The notes under the pieces: model-generated | The model's input: only the letters and a program-made list of their open reading frames with translations | What the model was told of the DNA's origin: nothing | Databases searched by the model: none | Program-made: the position numbers and the translations under genes | Assembly (NCBI GenBank): GCA_022799115.1 | Contig: JAAWNT010000006.1 | Location: forward strand, 45,856 to 109,855 | Reading direction: 5' to 3' | Length of the DNA stretch: 64,000 nucleotides | Origin: Clostridiales bacterium | GTDB taxonomy: Bacteria; Bacillota; Clostridia; Oscillospirales; Acutalibacteraceae | Shown here: positions 58,629 through 64,000 of the stretch, in pieces | How positions within the stretch are numbered: the stretch's first letter is position 1 | Layout: each line of letters begins with the position of its first letter

Positions 58629-59894
58629 TTATCTTTTTTTGATTTTTTCCCAATACATCCGATAAGCCTGCTCATTCTTGTTGTCACCATACTGATAATA
58701 ATGAGAGTCCTTAAGCTCATTCGGGAGATACTGCTGATTTACCCAGTGATTCGGGTATTCATGCGCATATTGGTAAAATTGCCCCTTGTTGGGATTGTCC
58801 TCGCCGTCATAATGTTTGTTTTGTAAATGACGGGGAATACTGCCTGCCTTACCATTGCGGATATCTGCAATGGCGGCGTCCAAGGCCCGATATGCGGAAT
58901 TGGATTTGGGAGAGTTGCTCACTAGCACCACCGCATCCGCCAGAGGGATCCGAGCCTCCGGGAGGCCGATCTGAAGCGCGGCGTCCACACAGGATTTGAC
59001 GATGGGAATGGCCTGGGGATAGGCTAGTCCTACATCCTCACAGACGCACACCAGTAGGCGGCGGCAGGCGGAAGGAAGGTCGCCGGCTTCCAGCAGCCTT
59101 CCCAAATAGTGCAGGGCGGCGTCCGGATCTGAACCACGCATGGATTTTTGAAAGGCGGAGATGACGTCATAATGCTCGTCTCCCTCCCGATCATATCTCA
59201 TGGTGCTGCGCTGAGTGAGCTCTTTGGCGAGGTCCAGACTGACTACCCGTATGCCATCCTCAATGGGAGAGGATAAAACACAAAGCTCTACTGCGTTCAT
59301 GGATTTTCTCACATCCCCGCCACAGGCTGACGCGATATGAACAATCACCTCGTCGGGGACCTTAATGGGCTGACCACGGTCCTGTTCCAGATAGGAGAAT
59401 CCCCGGCGAACCGCCCGCTCGATCTCCTTTTTTTCCACTGTTTTAAACTCAAATACGGTAGAGCGGCTCAGAATGGCGTTGTATACATAAAAGTAAGGGT
59501 TTTCTGTGGTAGAGGCTATCAAGGCTATTTTTCCATTTTCAATGAACTCCAGCAGAGTTTGCTGCTGTTTTTTATTCAGATACTGGATCTCATCCAAATA
59601 AAGAAGAATACCGTTTGGAGCGCTGAAGGTGTCCACCTCTGCAAATATGCTGCGGATGTCCGCAGTCCCGGCGGTTGTACCGTTTAGCTTGCGCAGGCTG
59701 CGGTTGGTTCGCTTGGCAATGATGGAAGCCACTGTAGTCTTTCCTACCCCGGCAGGTCCGTAAAAGACCAAATTAGGAATGTCTCCAGATTCAATAATGC
59801 TGCGCAGAGCCTTACCAGGGGCCAACAGATGCCGTTGTCCCACAACGTCGTCAATGGTTTCTGGACGCAGACGGTCCGCCAAAGGTGCTGACAT
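58629..59894 (-). CDS. rarA: Replication-associated AAA+ ATPase RarA (MgsA)
   Basis: A 421-residue clamp-loader-like ATPase acting at stalled forks. Walker A is GPAGVGKTTVA, Walker B ILLYLDEIQYLNKKQQ, sensor 1 LIASTTENPYF and sensor 2/Arg region CGGDVRKSMNAVEL. DAISAFQKSMRGSDPDAALHYL and the C-terminal tetramerisation part are typical of RarA. The ATG at 59894 is supported by the motif-complete N-terminus APLADRLRPETIDDVVGQRH. The 165-bp gap before it (58461-58628) shows nothing. Confidence 0.95.
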   Translation of the reverse strand: MSAPLADRLRPETIDDVVGQRHLLAPGKALRSIIESGDIPNLVFYGPAGVGKTTVASIIAKRTNRSLRKLNGTTAGTADIRSIFAEVDTFSAPNGILLYLDEIQYLNKKQQQTLLEFIENGKIALIASTTENPYFYVYNAILSRSTVFEFKTVEKKEIERAVRRGFSYLEQDRGQPIKVPDEVIVHIASACGGDVRKSMNAVELCVLSSPIEDGIRVVSLDLAKELTQRSTMRYDREGDEHYDVISAFQKSMRGSDPDAALHYLGRLLEAGDLPSACRRLLVCVCEDVGLAYPQAIPIVKSCVDAALQIGLPEARIPLADAVVLVSNSPKSNSAYRALDAAIADIRNGKAGSIPRHLQNKHYDGEDNPNKGQFYQYAHEYPNHWVNQQYLPNELKDSHYYQYGDNKNEQAYRMYWEKIKKR

Positions 59895-59970
59895 AAGACG
59901 AATTACTCCTTTCGGATATCGAATAAGAAGCAGAATCTAATAAAATCCCTAAAAATCGTATAATGATAGA

Positions 59971-60198
59971 TTAGAAGGAAAGCTCATCGTCGCAGCCGCC
60001 GTAAAGGGCGTCTTCATCTTCGCAGTCATCCACATTAAAATCAAAATCGTCGTCCCAGTCACAGGAACAATCGCAGTGTCTTTTACATCTGCGGAACGTA
60101 TTATGATTTCCGGTGAAGATCATTTTACCCAAGATGGCTGTGGCAAGACCTGCTAAAAATGAGATAGCGGCAATGAGAAAATAAGCGCTCTTTTTCAT
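59971..60198 (-). CDS. Small acidic Cys-rich membrane protein
   Basis: A 75-residue protein. An N-terminal TM helix (MKKSAYFLIAAISFLAGLAT) is followed by a basic loop and an acidic, Cys-rich tail: RRCKRHCDCSCDWDDDFDFN and DDCEDEDALYGGCDDE. Six Cys and many Asp could bind metal. The fold and function are unknown. AAAGGATG lies upstream of the ATG, which supports expression. It is encoded between rarA and glyA, apparently alone. Confidence 0.65.
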   Translation of the reverse strand: MKKSAYFLIAAISFLAGLATAILGKMIFTGNHNTFRRCKRHCDCSCDWDDDFDFNVDDCEDEDALYGGCDDELSF

Positions 60199-60229
60199 AG
60201 TAATACATCCTTTCTGTTTACCAATAACA

Positions 60230-60261
60230 AATAAGAGGCATGCGTTTGCATACCCCTTATT
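60230..60261 (-). terminator. Terminator of glyA
   Basis: On the minus strand AATAAGGGGTATGC pairs with GCATGCCTCTTATT around AAAC, then TTGTTATTGG. Confidence 0.7.
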
Positions 60262-60298
60262 CTTTCACAGCAAAATGATTCCATCCCTGCTCCAAGAT

Positions 60299-61552
60299 TT
60301 ATTCATACAAAGGGTACCGATTGCAAATTTCGGTCACACCGGTTCGAATGGCGTCGGCGCTGCCCTCAAAATCATTAATTGTCAGGGTGATAAACTCAGC
60401 AATGCGGTCCATGTCTTCCTCTTTCAAGCCTCTAGTAGTGACAGCAGCGGTACCAATACGGATACCACTGGTAATAAACGGACTGCGAGGCTCGTTGGGA
60501 ACGGTATTTTTGTTAACGGTGATATACACCTCATCCAACCGATGTTCCAGTTCCTTGCCGGTGATCTCTTTGTCACGAAGATCCAACAGAATCAAATGGT
60601 TGTCGGTGCCACCGGAAACCAAGGAGTGGCCTCTCTTTACAAGTCCTTCTGCTAGAGCAGCGCAGTTTGCTACCACCTGTTTGCCATACTCCTTGAAAGA
60701 AGGGGAGAGCGCTTCTCCCAAACAGACGGCCTTCGCCGCGATGGTGTGCATCAGCGGGCCGCCTTGAGTGCCGGGGAATATAGCTTTGTCGATGGCTTTG
60801 GCAAACTCTTCCTTGCAAAGGATCATGCCGCCCCGGGGGCCTCTCAAGGTTTTATGAGTGGTGGTTGTTACAAAATGAGCATGTTCCACAGGATTAGGAT
60901 GTACGCCGGCTGCCACTAAGCCGGCGATATGGGCCATATCCACCATAAGATATGCGCCGCAAGCGTCGGCAATCTCACGGAAACGTTTGAAATCGATGGT
61001 GCGAGGATACGCACTAGCGCCGCATACAATCATCTTTGGTTTGACCTCTAAAGCCTGTTCCATGACCTTGTCATAATCAATGCGATGGGTAACAGGATCA
61101 ACGCCGTAGGAAACAAAGCGATAGTATTTTCCAGAGAGGTTTACCGGAGAGCCATGAGTCAGATGTCCGCCTTCGGAGAGATTCATACCCATTACCGTAT
61201 CGCCAGGCTCCAGCATGGCGAAATAGACGGCCATATTTGCCTGAGCGCCGGAGTGGGGCTGTACATTCGCGTGCTCAGCGCCAAACAGCTCGCAGGCCCG
61301 TTTGCGGGCGATTTCCTCCACCACGTCAACACATTCGCATCCGCCGTAATAGCGTTTGCCGGGATAACCTTCGGCATACTTGTTGGTGAGAACTGTCCCC
61401 ATAGCGGCCAGAACGGCGGGGGATACGATATTCTCAGAGGCGATTAACTCCAGATTGCGGCGCTGACGTTTCAGCTCTTCATTCATAGCATTGCCCACTT
61501 CTGAATCGAAGCGGGTTACAAAATCGATGCTGTCTCCAATTTCGTTATACAT
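60299..61552 (-). CDS. glyA: Serine hydroxymethyltransferase
   Basis: GlyA makes glycine and 5,10-methylene-THF from serine and THF. The 417-residue PLP enzyme begins [15 protein letters not shown] and has [47 protein letters not shown] and [14 protein letters not shown], whose Lys (near residue 228) binds [19 protein letters not shown] and [19 protein letters not shown] text [18 protein letters not shown] follow. The ATG at 61552 has the ribosome site GGGAGAGA; an upstream ATG at 61597 has none. Confidence 0.97.
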   Translation of the reverse strand: MYNEIGDSIDFVTRFDSEVGNAMNEELKRQRRNLELIASENIVSPAVLAAMGTVLTNKYAEGYPGKRYYGGCECVDVVEEIARKRACELFGAEHANVQPHSGAQANMAVYFAMLEPGDTVMGMNLSEGGHLTHGSPVNLSGKYYRFVSYGVDPVTHRIDYDKVMEQALEVKPKMIVCGASAYPRTIDFKRFREIADACGAYLMVDMAHIAGLVAAGVHPNPVEHAHFVTTTTHKTLRGPRGGMILCKEEFAKAIDKAIFPGTQGGPLMHTIAAKAVCLGEALSPSFKEYGKQVVANCAALAEGLVKRGHSLVSGGTDNHLILLDLRDKEITGKELEHRLDEVYITVNKNTVPNEPRSPFITSGIRIGTAAVTTRGLKEEDMDRIAEFITLTINDFEGSADAIRTGVTEICNRYPLYE

Positions 61553-61677
61553 GATTTCTCTCCCTTTTTCTATTATGAACCTTATGCATCGGGGCATTTA
61601 TACAGTAAAATTATACACGTTTTCACAACAAATGGCAAGAGCTTCTGGTAGAGAAGCAAAAATAGTGAAACTGTTTT

Positions 61678-62349
61678 TTAAGAAAACAACAAAGGGAACA
61701 GCAGGTCGCGCAACGCCGCGAGAGCCAGCAGATGAACTGGATAAAAAAGATAAAAGAGATATTTTAAGGGATGCTTTCCCCGTTTTCCATTATAAAAACA
61801 AAGCGGCAAAAGCGCGGATGCCGCATAGGGCTGTGTGCTGCTTTGAGATAAGATACTAAAACCGGTATTTAACAGCACAAAAGAAAGGGAAAGAACGACC
61901 TTGTTTTTTTCGCAGACGTAGAAAAGAACAATAAGGATCACTCCGTACCAACCATAATCCATGGATAGAAATTGTGCGGCCGCACTTAAAATGCCAACGC
62001 CGGCAAGCGCTGCTAAGGGATATCGGTTTAAATATTGCTCTAATACAAAAAGCGCGCACAAACCGGTTAGCAGGGTAAAAAACACATTTTGAGAGTTCCA
62101 ATCCAAAAATCGTCCTTTTATCGCCAAATCGAATGGGATTTCTGAGAGAACCGCAAACAAAAATAAACGGAGGGAATATTTGCTTCGGTTGGAGGTATAC
62201 AGAAAGCCCTGTGCGACAAAAAAACAGAAAATAGGGAAAGACAGCCGTCCCAGAATACGGAGTGAGGATAACTGTGGAAATAATATGACGCCAATATGGT
62301 CGATTAGCATGGAAAGAAGGGCCAATAGTTTTAGCTGAGTACTATTCAT
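61678..62349 (-). CDS. TraX-family membrane protein
   Basis: A 223-residue membrane protein with about eight helices. LALLSMLIDHIGVILFP and LGRLSFPIFCFFVAQGFLYT are typical of the TraX family, named for the F-pilin acetylase but common in non-conjugative Firmicutes. No conjugation genes are nearby, so it is probably a general acyltransferase-like protein. It overlaps the DNA glycosylase gene by 8 bp. Confidence 0.87.
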   Translation of the reverse strand: MNSTQLKLLALLSMLIDHIGVILFPQLSSLRILGRLSFPIFCFFVAQGFLYTSNRSKYSLRLFLFAVLSEIPFDLAIKGRFLDWNSQNVFFTLLTGLCALFVLEQYLNRYPLAALAGVGILSAAAQFLSMDYGWYGVILIVLFYVCEKNKVVLSLSFVLLNTGFSILSQSSTQPYAASALLPLCFYNGKRGKHPLKYLFYLFYPVHLLALAALRDLLFPLLFS

Positions 62350-62848
62350 CCTTTTGCTCCTGGTTTAGAGTGTCCCTAACGGCGGACCAGTGGGCGAGTT
62401 TGTCCTCAAATCGCATGGCTCTAGCCGGACTGGAAGAGGGGAGCGTGCAAAATACAAAACCGGAAAAATGCTTCTTATCGATGAGCCTATCAAAAAGAAT
62501 CTGCGCGTTTTTACTGTTAAAAAAGATGGTGTGTAATTCGGAATGACGCCCCGCCAATGAGAGAATGTCGTTGGGATTGGGGGATTTAATTTGAGAATCC
62601 ATGCTTCCCTTGCGTTCACAGCTTTGTAAGACATCCCATAATGCAATGCCCTTATCATGTAGAAAGGAAACCTTATCACTGTAGGAATGGGGAACCGATA
62701 GGTTCCATAACGCGAAAATTAGTTTCCAGAATTGATTTTGAGGATGGCCATAATACTGCATTTGTTCTAAAGAACGCACACTGGGCATGGTTCCAAGGAT
62801 CAAGACAGCGGCCCGATCAGGTTCTATAGGAGGAAAGCTATAGATCAT
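62342..62848 (-). CDS. DNA-deoxyinosine glycosylase (UDG family 6, HDG-like)
   Basis: A 168-residue uracil-DNA-glycosylase-fold enzyme. VLILGTMPSVRSLEQMQYY followed by GHPQNQFWKLI is the family 6 (hypoxanthine-DNA glycosylase) signature, with the Asn in motif A. CTLPSSSPARA is the C-terminal motif. Members remove hypoxanthine and some mismatched bases from DNA. The TraX gene starts inside its last codons. The neighbour nth also repairs DNA but is on the other strand. Confidence 0.88.
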   Translation of the reverse strand: MIYSFPPIEPDRAAVLILGTMPSVRSLEQMQYYGHPQNQFWKLIFALWNLSVPHSYSDKVSFLHDKGIALWDVLQSCERKGSMDSQIKSPNPNDILSLAGRHSELHTIFFNSKNAQILFDRLIDKKHFSGFVFCTLPSSSPARAMRFEDKLAHWSAVRDTLNQEQKDE

Positions 62849-63018
62849 AACGAATCCTTTCCAATAATCTCAAAGCAGTTTGAACAGTTGATTTTATAAT
62901 ATATATCATATATGATTATAGATATAAATATAATTCTGTCAATATTTTCTCTTGTAATTCCAGAATAGATCCATTAAACTAAGAATAGTTATTATTTTGT
63001 CGAATGAGGAGAATGATC

Positions 63019-63663
63019 ATGACCGACCAAGAACGTGCTTTACACGCGGTAGAAGCATTAAAAAAGGAATACCCGGACGCGATTTGCTCTTTGACGTATA
63101 CCGACCCATTACAGTTGCTGATTTCCACTCGTCTGGCGGCTCAGTGTACCGATGCCAGGGTCAATATGGTTACCCCAACCTTATTTGCGCATTTTCCTGA
63201 TGTGGATGCTTTTGCCCGGGCCAATGTGCAGGATGTGGAGAATGATATTCGCTCCTGCGGATTATACAAAACAAAAGCAAAAGATATTGTGGCAATGTGT
63301 CAAATGATTCGAGATCGGTTTGACGGTAAAGTTCCAGATTCTTTGGAACAGTTAACGGAGCTCCCGGGAATTGGAAGAAAGACAGCAAACCTTATTATGG
63401 GGGACATTTTTCATAAGCCCGCCGTGGTGGTGGATACTCACTGTATTCGTTTGACCTCTCGGCTGGGATTTCATAATATCAAAGACGCCTATAAGGTGGA
63501 AATGATATTAAAAAAGGTACTTCCGGAAACGGAATCCAACGATTTTTGTCATCGCCTTGTTTTACATGGACGCGCGGTCTGCGATGCCAGAAAGCCTAAG
63601 TGCGAAGTGTGCTGCATGAATACGTTTTGTAACTATTATGAGGACCAAAAGAAAGAAAAATAA
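63019..63663 (+). CDS. nth: Endonuclease III (DNA glycosylase/AP lyase)
   Basis: Nth removes oxidised pyrimidines and cleaves at AP sites. The 214-residue protein has the helix-hairpin-helix LPGIGRKTANLIMGD, with the catalytic Lys in GRKTA, and the catalytic Asp in VVDTHCIRL. The C-terminal [4Fe-4S] ligands fit C-x6-C-x2-C-x5-C (CDARKPKCEVCCMNTFC). The ATG at 63019 is preferred over 63004, because GAGGAG lies between them. It is followed by tRNA-Ala. Confidence 0.96.
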   Translation: MTDQERALHAVEALKKEYPDAICSLTYTDPLQLLISTRLAAQCTDARVNMVTPTLFAHFPDVDAFARANVQDVENDIRSCGLYKTKAKDIVAMCQMIRDRFDGKVPDSLEQLTELPGIGRKTANLIMGDIFHKPAVVVDTHCIRLTSRLGFHNIKDAYKVEMILKKVLPETESNDFCHRLVLHGRAVCDARKPKCEVCCMNTFCNYYEDQKKEK

Positions 63664-63681
63664 AAAAATACAAAAAACTAG

Positions 63682-63710
63682 TTGAATTTAATCACAAAGA
63701 GTGTTATAAT
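63682..63710 (+). promoter_or_regulatory. SigA promoter for tRNA-Ala
   Basis: TTGAAT (63682-63687) and TATAAT (63705-63710) with 17-bp spacing and extended TG before the -10 box (TGTTATAAT). Confidence 0.85.
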
Positions 63711-63764
63711 AAATCCCGGTCGTGATAAACCGTTAGGAATTTGGTTTTTACGATCTGGATATAT

Positions 63765-63840
63765 GGGCCCGTAGCTCAGCTGGGAGAGTGCTGCGTTCGC
63801 AATGCAGAGGTCGAGGGTTCGATCCCCTTCGGGTCCACCA
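63765..63840 (+). tRNA. tRNA-Ala(CGC)
   Basis: The 76-nt cloverleaf has an encoded CCA end. Acceptor GGGCCCG / CGGGTCC; anticodon stem CTGCG / TGCAG with loop TTCGCAA, so anticodon CGC at 63798-63800, reading GCG. The T-arm loop is GTTCGATCC. It has its own promoter and terminator. Confidence 0.96.
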
Positions 63841-63855
63841 AATATTATTAAAAGA

Positions 63856-63887
63856 AGTCGATTGCCATAAGGCAATTGGCTTTTTTG
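63856..63887 (+). terminator. Terminator of tRNA-Ala
   Basis: An 11-bp stem AGTCGATTGCC / GGCAATTGGCT (two wobble pairs) with loop ATAA, then TTTTT. Confidence 0.85.
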
Positions 63888-63891
63888 TTGT

Positions 63892-64000
63892 GGAAAGAAC
63901 CACCGACTATGTCGGTGGAGCGTAAAAAGCTTTAGCGATGAAACGGACAAAAAAACTCCTTTTGGTGTAGAATGAACTTGCGGTCTGGCAACTGCAAGAG
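63892..64000 (+). mobile_element. Probable left end of an IS200/IS605-type element, cut by the window edge
   Basis: A perfect 8-bp hairpin CCACCGAC-TAT-GTCGGTGG (63900-63918) is followed by an AT-rich gap and a sequence AACTCCTTTT (63954-63963) that could sequester a downstream ribosome site AAAAGGAGTT. The hairpin CTTGCGG / CTGCAAG is at 63977-63998. This resembles the palindromic left end and leader of IS200-type elements, but the transposase gene would lie beyond the window. Confidence 0.45.

Noticed and set aside
58617..58826. A hydrophobic 69-residue frame on the plus strand opposite the end of rarA.
   Set aside because: It overlaps rarA almost completely; the hydrophobic pattern comes from the antisense of RarA codons.
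1..64000. CRISPR arrays, prophage, rRNA genes and conjugation genes.
   Set aside because: No repeat-spacer series, no phage genes and no rRNA sequence were seen. The TraX-like gene is of the non-conjugative type.

Overview
The window looks like chromosome from a spore-forming, strictly anaerobic, Gram-positive bacterium of the class Clostridia, most like the Oscillospiraceae/Ruminococcaceae. The evidence is a set of endospore genes (dipicolinate synthase dpaA/dpaB, a YlbJ/SpoVV-type protein, yqfC, yqfD), two [FeFe]-hydrogenase-type proteins, a two-gene SUF-like Fe-S assembly operon, a flavin-reductase/rubredoxin fusion, and Firmicute gene order (phoH-ybeY-dgkA-era-yqzL-recO; ftsE-ftsX-murein hydrolase-CtpB-like). 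No phage, CRISPR array or plasmid backbone is visible. The genus is inference.

Layout. 1-4,980: the 3' end of a sodium:neurotransmitter-type symporter, a DUF4830-like protein, an RsuA/RluB pseudouridine synthase, an orphan MsmX/UgpC-type sugar ABC ATPase and a PucR/CdaR-type regulator. 5,040-9,565: a cell-division operon, ftsE-ftsX, an M23 hydrolase with a coiled coil, and a CtpB-like S41 protein that has lost its catalytic residues; the operon has an unusually structured leader. 9,687-13,574: an unknown protein, greA, lysS and a membrane-anchored protein. 13,648-19,997 (minus strand): a small protein, a PAP2 phosphatase, the classic MoxR / DUF58 / transglutaminase operon and an XRE-type regulator. 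20,168-21,915: tRNA-Thr(CGU) and a second symporter.

21,947-26,747 is the most interesting block. It is a tightly coupled operon of a thioredoxin-like [2Fe-2S] protein, a PAS-containing sensory-type [FeFe] hydrogenase, a PP2C/SpoIIE phosphatase with an unexplained C-terminal half, and a group-B-like [FeFe] hydrogenase. Its promoter is overlaid by two Rex-like palindromes 21 bp apart. It reads as a hydrogen/redox sensing and signalling module under NADH/NAD+ control. 26,972-32,745: thioesterase, GNAT acetyltransferase, transglutaminase lipoprotein, the minimal Fe-S assembly pair smsC-smsB and a nitroreductase. The hydrogenases need Fe-S clusters, so the nearby smsCB pair is functionally apt.

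32,760-43,485: sulfatase, murC, dpaA-dpaB, small membrane proteins, an Lgt-like enzyme, a ClC transporter, a Dph6-like ATPase and a YlbJ/SpoVV-like protein. The dpa genes make dipicolinic acid, and SpoVV is a candidate for moving it toward the forespore. 43,651-52,823: yqfC-yqfD, then the housekeeping run phoH-ybeY-dgkA-era-yqzL-recO-mutS2 and a membrane-anchored protein. 52,926-56,000: pantothenate/CoA genes, with panT-coaX diverging from coaBC across a 428-bp gap that holds a promoter and a probable structured leader RNA. 56,525-63,840: SDR epimerase, flavin-reductase/rubredoxin fusion, rarA, glyA, traX-like gene, DNA glycosylase, nth and tRNA-Ala(CGC). The last 100 bp look like the left end of an IS200/IS605-type element running off the window.
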